A stretch of 36,833 nt of DNA from Gammaproteobacteria bacterium (lineage in GTDB: Bacteria > Pseudomonadota > Gammaproteobacteria > SZUA-140): assembly GCA_016716465.1 (NCBI GenBank), contig JADJWH010000003.1, positions 1-36,833 on the forward strand, written 5' to 3'. The notes beneath the pieces are model-generated. The model ran no database searches. It was not told where the DNA came from and saw only the letters and a list, made by a program, of their open reading frames with translations. Numbering within the stretch: the first letter of the stretch is position 1; each line of letters begins with the position of its first letter. The translations under genes and the position numbers were made by a program. This document shows, one piece after another, positions 24,918 through 33,124 of the stretch.

Positions 24918-26630
24918 ATGTTCCAGTCCTTTCGCCTCTCGATGGCGTGGTTGCATACCTGGTTCGGCCTGGTGCTGGGCTTCGTGCTCATGGCGGCCTT
25001 TTTTTTCGGGGCCTTGTCGGTGTTCGACCGCGAGATCGATCGCTGGACGGTACCCGAGACGCGCTTCGCGCCGCAACCGATGCCTTCGTTCGACAAGGTG
25101 CTGGCGCCGGTCTTCTTTCACCAGCTCAGGCCGCATCCGGACGATATGGAGGCTACCGCTGAGCGCGTGATCGGGGAGCTCCCGCATCCGGACACGCTGA
25201 AACTGTCATCCTTGTACGCCTATACCACGCACCGCGACCCGGTCTTGTCGATCGGCGGCGAGTTCGGCATTCCCAACAAGCCCAGGGATGCGTCGGACGG
25301 GCATCAGCATGTGCACGGCTGGGCAAGCATCGATCCGCGCGATGGCAGAATGCTGAGCGATGACCAGCTCAATATCGGCACCGATTTCTTCTATCCGATG
25401 CACTACGGTTTGCACCTGCACTGGATGAATCTGGGGATCTGGATCGTCGGCCTGGCGGCGTTGGCGATGCTGGCGGCGCTGGTCAGTGGGATCGTCATAC
25501 ACCGCAAGATTTTCCGCGAGTTTTTCACCTTCCGGCCCAGGAAACAGGTCCAGCGCAGCACACTTGATCTGCATAATCTCACCGGGGTAGTTGCCCTGCC
25601 GTTCCACTTTTTCTTCGCGCTGACCGGGCTGATCATCTTCGCCGGCATCTATTTCCCGGTTACCGAGACCATGCTGAAGCCCATGGCGCTGGCGCATCAA
25701 CAGGCCGAGGCGGCGGAGAAGGGGCTGGCCTTTGAGCCTTCCGGCGTGCCGGCGGAACTCGCTTCGGTGGATGCGATGGTTGCCGAGGCCAAGCGCCGCT
25801 GGGCCGAGCGCGGCATGCCCGGCGAGGTGGGCTACCTGGAGATCAATCACATCGGTGATGCCAGCAGTTATGTCAGCATCTACCGCGCCGGCAGCGACCG
25901 CGTCACGCTGGTGGGACAGGCCGTGCATTTCGAGGGGCCTACCGGCCGGGTGATATATGAGGAACCGCCGGCGACGACGGTTTCCGGAATCAATGACTTT
26001 CTGGCCGGACTGCACCTGCAGCATTTCAAGCACTGGCTGCTGAGATGGTTCTACGTATTGGGCGGACTGGCCGGCTGCGTCTGCATCGCCACGGGCTTCA
26101 TCTTTTTTGTCGAGAAACGCAAGCGCCAGCACGCGAGCCAGGGCCTGTCGGGTTCGCGCTGGGTAGATGCCCTGGCGGTGGCTACGGTGACTGGAATGCT
26201 CATCGCAACGCTTTCGATCCTGGTAGCCAATCGGCTGTTGCCGGCTGACCTGGCGCATCGCAGTGACTGGGAAGAGCGGATTTTTTGGTTCGCCTGGCTG
26301 GTGGCGCTGGCGCATGCCTGGTGGCGTACCGCCCCGGTGCTGCGGACAAAGATCGCCCCCGCCTGGGCGGAGCAGTGCTGGACCGTGGCCATACTGGCCC
26401 TGGCTGCGGTGGTGCTGAACTGGGTCACCACGGGCGATCATCTGCTGCGGACCCTCGGCGAGGGTTACTGGCCGGTGGCGGGATTTGACCTTGCCCTGCT
26501 GTTCAGCGCGGGGGTAGTTCTGCTGGCCGCCCTGCATCTGCACCAAAGGGCGCGCGCCACGGGGACCGCGGTAGACCAAGAGCCTGCAGACGATAACGAC
26601 GGTCTGATGCGGGGGGCAGATCATGCCTGA
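24918..26630 (+). CDS. PepSY-associated membrane protein, probable ferric-siderophore reductase type
   Basis: A 570-residue inner-membrane protein of the PepSY_TM family. The first helix (WLHTWFGLVLGFVLMAAFFF, residues 11-30) is followed by a periplasmic PepSY-like domain (about 40-165), a helix at 172-195 and the typical block LDLHNLTGVVALPFHFFFAL (about 217-236). A second periplasmic domain comes next, then LHLQHFKHWLLRWFYVLGGL and further helices. Several membrane-edge His (HTW, HYGLHLHW, DLHN, PFHF, HLQHFKHW) are candidates for haem ligation. Some relatives (FoxB, FhuF-independent systems) remove iron from siderophores by reduction, so iron release in the periplasm or at the membrane is plausible. 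It is flanked by DUF3649 and DUF3325 genes; no TonB-dependent receptor lies in the window. Confidence 0.85.
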   Translation: MFQSFRLSMAWLHTWFGLVLGFVLMAAFFFGALSVFDREIDRWTVPETRFAPQPMPSFDKVLAPVFFHQLRPHPDDMEATAERVIGELPHPDTLKLSSLYAYTTHRDPVLSIGGEFGIPNKPRDASDGHQHVHGWASIDPRDGRMLSDDQLNIGTDFFYPMHYGLHLHWMNLGIWIVGLAALAMLAALVSGIVIHRKIFREFFTFRPRKQVQRSTLDLHNLTGVVALPFHFFFALTGLIIFAGIYFPVTETMLKPMALAHQQAEAAEKGLAFEPSGVPAELASVDAMVAEAKRRWAERGMPGEVGYLEINHIGDASSYVSIYRAGSDRVTLVGQAVHFEGPTGRVIYEEPPATTVSGINDFLAGLHLQHFKHWLLRWFYVLGGLAGCVCIATGFIFFVEKRKRQHASQGLSGSRWVDALAVATVTGMLIATLSILVANRLLPADLAHRSDWEERIFWFAWLVALAHAWWRTAPVLRTKIAPAWAEQCWTVAILALAAVVLNWVTTGDHLLRTLGEGYWPVAGFDLALLFSAGVVLLAALHLHQRARATGTAVDQEPADDNDGLMRGADHA

Positions 26631-26976
26631 GGCGCTGTCCCTCGCCACGGCGCTGGCATGTAACGTGATCGGCCTGGCCTGGCTTGCGCTCGCCATGCAG
26701 GCGCACTGGCAGCAGGTGGTCGGCCAGCGCGTCTTGCCGGTGCGCACTGCGACTGCCTTACGCATGCTGGGTATTGCCGGACTCCTCGTATCGATGGTGA
26801 TTTGTGTGGGTACCGACCATGCCTCGATGGCCGCGCTGGTCTGGGTCATGTCCCTGGCCGCGGCCGCGCTCATGGTTGCATTCACGCTGACCTGGAGGCC
26901 GCGTGTCTTCGCGCCGCTGGTGTTCTGGTCGCGCTCCTCCCGCGACCCTTGCATCGAGGATTCAGCCGGTATCTGA
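26623..26976 (+). CDS. DUF3325 small membrane protein
   Basis: A 117-residue protein with about three membrane helices (ALACNVIGLAWLALAMQAHW, LRMLGIAGLLVSMVICVG and LVWVMSLAAAALMVAFTLTW) and the end RPRVFAPLVFW. This is the DUF3325 pattern (a helix with WLALAMxxHW is typical). ATG 26623 overlaps the PepSY gene by eight bases, so the two are translated together. Function is unknown; the family travels with PepSY and DUF3649 genes in iron-uptake clusters. It ends the operon; the next gene is on the other strand. Confidence 0.8.
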   Translation: MPEALSLATALACNVIGLAWLALAMQAHWQQVVGQRVLPVRTATALRMLGIAGLLVSMVICVGTDHASMAALVWVMSLAAAALMVAFTLTWRPRVFAPLVFWSRSSRDPCIEDSAGI

Positions 26977-27039
26977 TCCCACAGCACCCTCCGTTTGCAG
27001 TATTCCCAAGGGAGGCTTGATTGCTTCGAATGAAAATAC

Positions 27040-27573
27040 TTAATGAATTAGGGTCGAAGCCCGTACGGCTGTGGCTCCGGAATGCCGGTCTGGCCGATCG
27101 ACTCCGAGGAGCGTTTCTTCGCCGCACAGGGGCAAGGTGAGACCGGCCAGCAATAACTCCCCGGCCAGAAGAAGAGCGTGGGTGCCGGCCCGACGGCAGG
27201 CGGTAGGCGGTATCCAGTCCGACAGGGCGGATGCCGCTGCATTTTTACGATTGTGCTGCAGCAGCCCGATGATCCGCAGCACGCGGCGCTCGTCCCGACC
27301 CAGGAGGTGGCAATGCATGGGGCGGAAATCCAGCGGTTCGTACGTGGCGAGCACGATTGCTTCCATCAATTCATGGAAGGCCATGGATCCCTTTTCCGAT
27401 ACCCCCGCGGTGGCGAGTCCTTCGTACCAGTGGATGCCCATGTTCCGCTCGGCAGGTCCACAGGCCGCCGTCACCCACAGGCGCAGGGTCGTGACCAGCA
27501 CGAGTTCGGGCGTGGTCAGGGTCCCCTGCGGGGTGGCATCGGGGTCGGGCAGCGTTTGTTTTCTGTGATTCAT
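27040..27573 (-). CDS. Hypothetical protein under a Fur box
   Basis: A 177-residue protein from ATG 27573 that I cannot assign to a family. The N-terminal half has PELVLVTTLRLWVTAACGPA, NMGIHWYEGLATAGVSEKGS and AFHELMEAIVLATYEPLDFR; the middle has MHCHLLGRDERRVLRIIGLL; near the end is HALLLAGELLLAGLTLPLC. Cys and His recur (CG, MHCH, CRRAG, LCGEE), so metal binding is possible. There is no signal peptide. A promoter and a 12-of-14 Fur-box match lie about 40-75 bases upstream, and the gene converges with the iron operon, ending 63 bases from DUF3325. The shared control suggests a role in iron uptake or sparing, but this is inference. Confidence 0.6.
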   Translation of the reverse strand: MNHRKQTLPDPDATPQGTLTTPELVLVTTLRLWVTAACGPAERNMGIHWYEGLATAGVSEKGSMAFHELMEAIVLATYEPLDFRPMHCHLLGRDERRVLRIIGLLQHNRKNAAASALSDWIPPTACRRAGTHALLLAGELLLAGLTLPLCGEETLLGVDRPDRHSGATAVRASTLIH

Positions 27574-27610
27574 CGAATACGCCTTCCCTTGCCGTGCGTC
27601 GGATCTGGCC

Positions 27611-27640
27611 AGTATATATATTGCCGCCTCTCAGTTGCAA
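27611..27640 (-). promoter_or_regulatory. Promoter of the Fur-boxed hypothetical gene
   Basis: On the minus strand TTGCAA (27640-27635), an 18-base spacer and TATACT (27616-27611). The -35 hexamer lies inside the Fur box. The leader to ATG 27573 would be about 30 bases. Confidence 0.5.
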
Positions 27641-27650
27641 ATAATTCTCA
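27636..27650 (-). promoter_or_regulatory. Fur box
   Basis: Read on the minus strand these 15 bases match it as TGAGAAT-T-ATTTGCA: 11-12 of the 14 defined positions of TGATAATnATTATCA, sharing GAGAAT with the box at 24505-24519. It overlaps the -35 hexamer of the divergent hypothetical gene. The spacing suits repression by Fur. Confidence 0.65.
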
Positions 27651-27965
27651 TTTAATTTAATTACCCTGGCGGGGGAAACGGGTGCGTCGGTGTCTGCCGG
27701 GGAAGACGCCCCTGGTTTGGTTCGCAGTCTCCTTGGCAGCCCAGTCATGACAGCGGTTCGTTCCGGAAGCTAGGCAGCCGAGAGGGCGGACAGGAGATGA
27801 AGGCTGGTGAATCGGGTCGATGTCCTAGGTTCGCCCATGCGCGGAGTGGGTGCTGGACTGCTTTGCCGTCGGCCGGAGATTCAGGGAATCCGGGATGTGA
27901 GCGCGCTGGATCCGCGGCAGCCCATTGAAGCGATCATGGTTGTATATCATGAAGTTAAGTGTTTG

Positions 27966-27994
27966 TTGAAAAACAAAAGTCATATTCCTATAAT
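27966..27994 (+). promoter_or_regulatory. Strong sigma-70 promoter of the rimP-nusA-infB operon
   Basis: TTGAAA (27966-27971), exactly 17 bases, then TATAAT (27989-27994), a perfect -10 hexamer, in an AT-rich island. It gives a leader of about 185 bases before rimP. Confidence 0.75.
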
Positions 27995-28017
27995 ATGGCA
28001 CCCACCGGGCGGGTCCG

Positions 28018-28051
28018 CCGTAGTCCAGGACTTGCCGTAGTTCAGGACTTG
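28018..28051 (+). repeat. Tandem 17-base repeat in the rimP leader
   Basis: CCGTAGTCCAGGACTTG (28018-28034) is followed without gap by CCGTAGTTCAGGACTTG (28035-28051), one mismatch. It lies early in the predicted leader transcript of rimP. Confidence 0.8.
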
Positions 28052-28145
28052 CGCTGCGCCGCCAACGGGGGCGGGAACTGTAGCAGTAGTTTCCGGTCTA
28101 CACAGGCAGCCGATGCCGTTCTGGCGCCGGGCGGGGGAATTGAAG

Positions 28146-28173
28146 TGGGCCTATGGGCCCATTTTTGTTTTTA
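28146..28173 (+). terminator. Terminator-like hairpin directly before rimP (possible attenuator)
   Basis: TGGGCC (28146-28151) pairs with GGCCCA (28156-28161) around TATG, followed by TTTTTGTTTTTA. It is a standard intrinsic terminator, but sits between the promoter and rimP, 14 bases before the start codon, so it must be read through or regulated. Confidence 0.75.
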
Positions 28174-28186
28174 GCAGGGTTGATGC

Positions 28187-28645
28187 ATGGGCATGGAAAT
28201 TACCGCGCGATTGCGGCAGATGCTGGAGCCGGCGGTGGCGCTGCATGGCTGCGAATTGGTCGCCGTGGAGTATTTCCCGCAGGGCAACAACCAGACACTG
28301 CGCGTGTACATCGACAAGCAGGATGGTGTTACGGTCGATGACTGCGAACGGGTGAGTCATCAGATCAGCGGTGTGCTCGACGTTGAGGATCCGATCGCAG
28401 GCCATTATCTGCTGGAGGTATCGTCGCCAGGGCTGGACCGGCCGTTGGAAGGCGCGCGCGACTTCGAGCGTTTTCGGGGCAGGGAGGTTCGTCTGCGCCT
28501 GCATGCGGCGTTGAACGGGCAGCGTAATTTCAAGGGATTGTTGATGGGCTTGCGCGGCGAGCAGGTGGTGCTGGAAGTCGACGGCCGGGAAATCGAACTC
28601 CCATTGCGGGATGTCGACCGGGCGCGTCTGGTCCCCGACATCTGA
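28187..28645 (+). CDS. rimP: Ribosome maturation factor RimP
   Basis: RimP binds the 30S subunit and helps its late assembly. The 152-residue protein has the N-terminal domain (CELVAVEYFPQGNNQTLRVY, IDKQDGVTVDDCERVSHQI) and the hallmark YLLEVSSPGLDRPL, followed by an SH3-like C-terminal domain (FERFRGREVRLRL to PLRDVDRARLVPDI). ATG 28187 matches the family length. It is the first gene of the nusA-infB operon, 32 bases before nusA, and lies directly after a terminator-like leader. Confidence 0.96.
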   Translation: MGMEITARLRQMLEPAVALHGCELVAVEYFPQGNNQTLRVYIDKQDGVTVDDCERVSHQISGVLDVEDPIAGHYLLEVSSPGLDRPLEGARDFERFRGREVRLRLHAALNGQRNFKGLLMGLRGEQVVLEVDGREIELPLRDVDRARLVPDI

Positions 28646-28677
28646 TATGTAGTAATGATCAGGCAGAGGCAACGGAG

Positions 28678-30180
28678 ATGAGTAAAGAAATTCTGATGGT
28701 CGTGGACGCGGTGTCCAATGAACGCGGCATCGGCAGGGACGTTATCGTTGGCGCGATCGAGTCGGCGCTGGCGGCTGCCACCAAGAAGCGCTACACCGAG
28801 GATGTCGACGTGCGGGTTTCCATCAATCGCGATACGGGCGATTACGAGACGTTCCGCCGCTGGCAGGTGGTGGAGGATTCCGTGGTCATGGAGAATCCCG
28901 ATGCCCAGATCCGCCTGGATGACGCGGTGGACGTGAATCCCGATGTCAAAGTCGGTGACTTCATTGAAGAACCGATCGAATCCGTGGCCTTCGGCCGCAT
29001 CGCCGCCCAGACCGCCAAACAGGTGATCATTCAGAAGGTGCGCGAGGCGGAGCGCGCCCATATCGTCGAACAGTATCACGACCGGGTGGGCGAACTGCTT
29101 ACCGGCGTGGTGAAGCGGGCCGATCGTGGCAGCATTGTGATTGACGTTGGCGCCAACGCCGAGGCCCAGCTTTCCCGCGAGGATATCATCCCGCGTGAAT
29201 CCGTCCGTCCGGGTGACCGCCTGCGCGTGTACCTGAAGGCGGTGCGGCCCGAATCACGCGGCCCGCAGCTGCACGTCAGTCGTACCGCGCCCGAACTGCT
29301 CATCGAGTTGTTCAAGCTCGAGGTTCCCGAGGTGGGCGAAGGTTTGATTGAGATCGTGAGCGCCGCGCGCGACCCCGGTTCGCGCGCGAAGATCGCGGTC
29401 AAGGCCCATGACGAGCGTATCGATCCGGTGGGTGCCTGCGTCGGCATGCGCGGCTCGCGAGTGCAGAGCGTCTCCAACGAACTGGCGGGCGAACGTATTG
29501 ACATCATCCTGTGGGATGAGAATCCGGCCCAGTTCGTCATCAATGCCATGTCGCCCGCCGAAGTCGAGTCCATCGTGGTGGACGAAGAGTCGGGCAGCAT
29601 GGATCTGGCGGTCAAGGAGGAACACCTGTCGCAGGCGATCGGCCGTGGCGGCCAGAACGTGCGGCTGGCCAGCCAGTTGACCGGCTGGGAGCTGAACATC
29701 ATGACTGAGCAGCAGGCCGAGGAGAAGAGTGAGGCCGAGGCGAATGCGCTCAAGCAGCTGTTCATGGAACAACTGGATGTTGACGAGGAAATTGCCTCCA
29801 TCTTTGTGCAGGAAGGTTTCTCGAGCATCGAGGAAATCGCTTATGTGCCCACCAAGGAATTGATCGAGATCGAGGAGTTCGACGAGGACATCGTGCAGGA
29901 GCTGCGCGCCCGGGCGCGCGACGTGCTGCTGACGCGCGCCATTGCGAACGAAGAAGACACGGACGGACGGGAGCCGGCGGAGGACCTGCTCGCGCTGGAT
30001 GGCATGGATGCGGAGCTGGCGCACAAGCTGGCGGCCAAGGGGATCGTGACCCAGGAGGATCTCGCCGAGCAATCGGTCGACGACCTGCTCGAGATCGAGG
30101 GCATCGAAGAGGGGCAGGCACGCGAGCTGATCATGGCCGCGCGCGCGCCCTGGTTTGCCGCGGAAGAGCAGCAAAGCTGA
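28678..30180 (+). CDS. nusA: Transcription termination/antitermination factor NusA
   Basis: NusA binds RNA polymerase and nascent RNA and controls pausing, termination and rRNA antitermination. The 500-residue protein is complete: N-terminal polymerase-binding domain (about residues 1-125, MSKEILMVVDAVSNERGI), S1 domain (about 135-200, LLTGVVKRADRGSIVIDVGA), two KH domains (about 205-345, with DPVGACVGMRGSRVQSVSNE and SQAIGRGGQNVRLASQLTGW), and two acidic repeats at the C-terminus (about 365-490), as in E. coli. It is downstream of rimP and upstream of infB, the standard order. Confidence 0.98.
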   Translation: MSKEILMVVDAVSNERGIGRDVIVGAIESALAAATKKRYTEDVDVRVSINRDTGDYETFRRWQVVEDSVVMENPDAQIRLDDAVDVNPDVKVGDFIEEPIESVAFGRIAAQTAKQVIIQKVREAERAHIVEQYHDRVGELLTGVVKRADRGSIVIDVGANAEAQLSREDIIPRESVRPGDRLRVYLKAVRPESRGPQLHVSRTAPELLIELFKLEVPEVGEGLIEIVSAARDPGSRAKIAVKAHDERIDPVGACVGMRGSRVQSVSNELAGERIDIILWDENPAQFVINAMSPAEVESIVVDEESGSMDLAVKEEHLSQAIGRGGQNVRLASQLTGWELNIMTEQQAEEKSEAEANALKQLFMEQLDVDEEIASIFVQEGFSSIEEIAYVPTKELIEIEEFDEDIVQELRARARDVLLTRAIANEEDTDGREPAEDLLALDGMDAELAHKLAAKGIVTQEDLAEQSVDDLLEIEGIEEGQARELIMAARAPWFAAEEQQS

Positions 30181-30231
30181 TATTTTACTCTTCGATCGAT
30201 ATAGAGAACCGAAACGGAAGCATTCAACTTC

Positions 30232-32709
30232 ATGGCGGACGTGACAGTAAGACAACTGGCGGAAGTGGTCGGCATCCCGGTCGATCGTCTGATCCTGCAA
30301 CTGGGCGAGGCCGGGTTGCCGATCACGGACGCGGATCAGACCATCAGCGACAAGGACAAGATGGAGCTGTTGACCCATCTGCGCAACTCGCATGGCAAGG
30401 ACAGCGACAAGAGCGAACCGAAGAAGATCACGCTGCGGCGCAAGACGGTCGGTGAGCTCAAGCTGACTACGCCGACGCACGGACGCGCCAAGCCGCAGAC
30501 GCGCAAGGTGAACGTCGAATACCGGCGCAAACGTACTTACGCCATGCGCGGCGAATTGCCGCCCGAGGGAGCTGAGCCGGCCGTTGAGGAACAGCCGATG
30601 GCGCCGCCGGCGGAGCAGGCGCAGATCGAGGTGCCGGCGCCGGTCGTGGAAGCCGCCCCGCCGGTCATCGTCGAGCCGGTGCGCGAGCTGGTGCCCGACA
30701 TCATCGTGGTTCCGTCCACCGTGGAAGCAAAGCCGACGGATGGGGCGCGTCCTTCCGCGCCCGCGGCCGAGACGGAAGAGTCCGGCGACAAGAAAGGGAA
30801 GCGCCGCAAGAAACGCGACGAACGCGAGACCAAATACGGCCGCGAGGAGCTGCATGTCAGCGCGGCGCCGGGCGGCGCTCGGCGCAAGAAGAAGACCAAG
30901 ATGAAAACCGCGTCGTTCAATACGCCGCGGCACGGCTTCGAGAAACCGACCCAACCCATCGTGCGCGTGGTGACCATCCCCGAGACGATCACGGTGGCCG
31001 AGCTGGCGCAGAAAATGTCGGTGAAGGCGGCCGAGGTCATCAAGGCGATGATGACCATGGGCAGCATGGTGACCATCAACCAGGTGATCGATCAGGAAAC
31101 GGCGGCGGTGGTGGTCGAGGAGATGGGCCACAAGGTACAGTTGCTGCAGGAGAACGCGATCGAGGAGCAAGTGCTCGAGCGTGATCATGAGGATGAGGGT
31201 GAGGAGACCCCGCGTCCCCCTATCGTCACCATCATGGGGCACGTCGACCACGGCAAGACCTCGCTGCTCGACTACATCCGTCGCACCAAGGTGGCGGCCG
31301 GCGAGGCTGGCGGAATTACCCAGCACATCGGCGCCTACCACGTGGAAACCGATCGTGGCGTCATCACCTTCCTCGATACCCCCGGTCACGCCGCCTTCAC
31401 GGCGATGCGCGCGCGCGGCGCCAGGATCACCGACATTGTGGTACTGATCGTGGCCGCCGATGACGGCGTCAAGCCGCAGACCCTGGAGGCAATCAAGCAC
31501 GCCAAGGCCGCCAAGGTACCGATCGTCGTCGCCATCAACAAGATCGACAAGCCGGACGCCGATCCGGATCGCGTCAGGCACGAACTCGCCGCGCAGGAGA
31601 TCATTCCGGAAGACTGGGGCGGCGATACCATATTCACCCAGGTTTCCGCCAAGACCGGATTGGGCGTCGATGACGTGCTGGAAGCCATCCTGCTGCAGGC
31701 CGAGGTAATGGAGCTCAAGGCGGTGCCGGAGCGTGCCGCGGCCGGCACCGTGATCGAATCCAGTCTCGACAAGGGGCGCGGACCGGTCGCCACCATCCTG
31801 GTTCAGAACGGCACCCTGCACAAGGGCGACGTGATCCTTACCGGTACCGAGTACGGTCGTGTGCGGGCGATGCTCGATGAGAGCGGAAAACCGGTTGATG
31901 CAGCCGGTCCTTCCATGCCGGTGGTCGTGCTGGGTCTTTCCGGAACACCGAATGCGGGCGATGACATGGTGGTAGTGGCCGATGAGCGGCGCGCGCGTGA
32001 GGTCGCGTTGCATCGCCAGGGCAAGTATCGGGACGTCAAGCTGGCCGCGCGCAAGGCGACCAAGCTGGAAGACCTGTTCACGGGCAAGGAAGGCACCCCG
32101 ACGCTCAATATCGTGATCAAGGCCGATGTCCAGGGTTCGGTCGAGGCGTTGAAGGATGCGCTTACGCAGCTGTCCGGCGAGGAAGTGGCCGTCAATATCA
32201 TTTCGGACGGCGTCGGTGGCATCACCGAATCCGATATGAACCTGGCGCTGGCCTCGAACGCGGTCGTGATCGGCTTCAACGTGCGCGCCGACAGCGTGGC
32301 GCGGCGTCTGGCCGAGGAAAACGGCATCGACCTGCGCTACCACAGCATCATCTACAACGTGATCGAGGAAGTGAAGCAGGCGCTCTCCGGCATGCTGTCG
32401 CCGGAGTTCAGGGAACAGATCATCGGTCTGGCCGAGGTGCGCGACGTGTTCAAGTCGCCCAAGTTCGGCGCCATCGCGGGTTGTCTCGTCGTCGAGGGCG
32501 TGGTGCGCCGCAGCAATCCGATCCGTGTCCTGCGCGACAACGTGGTCATCTATGAGGGCGAGCTCGAGTCACTGCGCCGCTTCAAGGACGATGTCAACGA
32601 GGTCAAGGCCGGGACCGAATGCGGTATCGGCGTGCGCAATTACAACGATGTCAGGGTCGGCGATCAGATCGAGGTCTACGAGAGAGTCGAGGTGAGGCGG
32701 CAGCTGTAA
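30232..32709 (+). CDS. infB: Translation initiation factor IF-2
   Basis: IF-2 is the GTPase that places formyl-Met-tRNA on the 30S subunit and joins the 50S; its substrate tRNA is also encoded in this window. The 825-residue protein has an IF2_N domain (residues 1-50, MADVTVRQLAEVVGIPVDRL), a charged linker rich in Pro, Glu and Lys, a second IF2_N domain (about 245-305, ETITVAELAQKMSVKAAEVI), and the G domain with IMGHVDHGKTSLLDYI (G1), AGGITQHIGAYHV, DTPGHAAFTAMRARG (G3) and NKIDKPDADP (G4). Domains II, III and C-terminal II follow (GTECGIGVRNYNDVRVGDQI at the end). Confidence 0.98.
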   Translation: MADVTVRQLAEVVGIPVDRLILQLGEAGLPITDADQTISDKDKMELLTHLRNSHGKDSDKSEPKKITLRRKTVGELKLTTPTHGRAKPQTRKVNVEYRRKRTYAMRGELPPEGAEPAVEEQPMAPPAEQAQIEVPAPVVEAAPPVIVEPVRELVPDIIVVPSTVEAKPTDGARPSAPAAETEESGDKKGKRRKKRDERETKYGREELHVSAAPGGARRKKKTKMKTASFNTPRHGFEKPTQPIVRVVTIPETITVAELAQKMSVKAAEVIKAMMTMGSMVTINQVIDQETAAVVVEEMGHKVQLLQENAIEEQVLERDHEDEGEETPRPPIVTIMGHVDHGKTSLLDYIRRTKVAAGEAGGITQHIGAYHVETDRGVITFLDTPGHAAFTAMRARGARITDIVVLIVAADDGVKPQTLEAIKHAKAAKVPIVVAINKIDKPDADPDRVRHELAAQEIIPEDWGGDTIFTQVSAKTGLGVDDVLEAILLQAEVMELKAVPERAAAGTVIESSLDKGRGPVATILVQNGTLHKGDVILTGTEYGRVRAMLDESGKPVDAAGPSMPVVVLGLSGTPNAGDDMVVVADERRAREVALHRQGKYRDVKLAARKATKLEDLFTGKEGTPTLNIVIKADVQGSVEALKDALTQLSGEEVAVNIISDGVGGITESDMNLALASNAVVIGFNVRADSVARRLAEENGIDLRYHSIIYNVIEEVKQALSGMLSPEFREQIIGLAEVRDVFKSPKFGAIAGCLVVEGVVRRSNPIRVLRDNVVIYEGELESLRRFKDDVNEVKAGTECGIGVRNYNDVRVGDQIEVYERVEVRRQL

Positions 32710-32741
32710 TCCGCCGCAGCGGTAATCGCGGGCCGAGCATT

Positions 32742-33119
32742 ATGTCGAAGGAATACAGCCGCACATTGCGTATCGGCGAGCAGATCCGGCGCGAACTCGC
32801 CGTGCTGATCCAGCAGGAAGTGAAGGATCCCCGGCTCGGCATGGTGACGGTGGCCCATGTCAAGGTATCGCAGGACCTGTCCCACGCGAAGGTATACGTG
32901 ACCGTGCTCGGCGGTGAACAGAGTTCCGCCGGAGAGACGCTCAAGGCGCTCAATCGCGCGGGCGCGTTCCTGCGCCATGAGCTCGGCCGGCGCCTCGTGC
33001 TGCGCGTGATGCCGCAGCTGCACTTCGTGTACGACGAGTCACAGGAAGACGGGGCCCGTCTGGTCTCGCTGATCAACGCCTCCGTGGCCGCCGACAAGAA
33101 GAAAAGCGAGGGAGGCTGA
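32742..33119 (+). CDS. rbfA: 30S ribosome-binding factor RbfA
   Basis: RbfA is a KH-like protein that acts in 16S rRNA 5' end processing and cold adaptation. The 125-residue protein from ATG 32742 has EYSRTLRIGEQIRRELAVLI, QQEVKDPRLGMVTVAHVKVS, LSHAKVYVTVLG and LRHELGRRLVLRVMPQLHFV. The first ATG of the longer open frame (32619) lies inside infB and is rejected. It is 32 bases after infB and five bases before truB. Confidence 0.95.
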   Translation: MSKEYSRTLRIGEQIRRELAVLIQQEVKDPRLGMVTVAHVKVSQDLSHAKVYVTVLGGEQSSAGETLKALNRAGAFLRHELGRRLVLRVMPQLHFVYDESQEDGARLVSLINASVAADKKKSEGG

Positions 33120-33124
33120 CCGCG

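Larger units (their letters stand above)
27574..28186 (+). other. Intergenic region holding two promoters and the rimP leader
   Basis: About 613 bases between the Fur-boxed gene (minus) and rimP (plus). The left end carries the minus-strand promoter and Fur box. From 27966 rightward it holds a strong promoter, a tandem repeat and a terminator hairpin (separate entries). The part between 27660 and 27960 shows nothing recognisable: no tRNA-Leu, no metY-type tRNA and no secG, which often precede rimP in gammaproteobacteria. A plus-strand open frame at 27807-28040 has no family and is not called. Confidence 0.55.

Noticed and set aside
25206..26987. A minus-strand open frame of 593 codons across the PepSY gene
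   Set aside because: Low-complexity Arg, Gln and His-rich translation opposite a clear membrane protein gene; a composition artefact.
27807..28040. A 77-codon plus-strand open frame before rimP
   Set aside because: It spans the rimP promoter and tandem repeat and has no protein-like features.
29254..32343. A minus-strand open frame of 1029 codons across nusA and infB
   Set aside because: It is an antisense shadow produced by the GC-rich codon bias of two certain genes; it has no family motifs or start signals.
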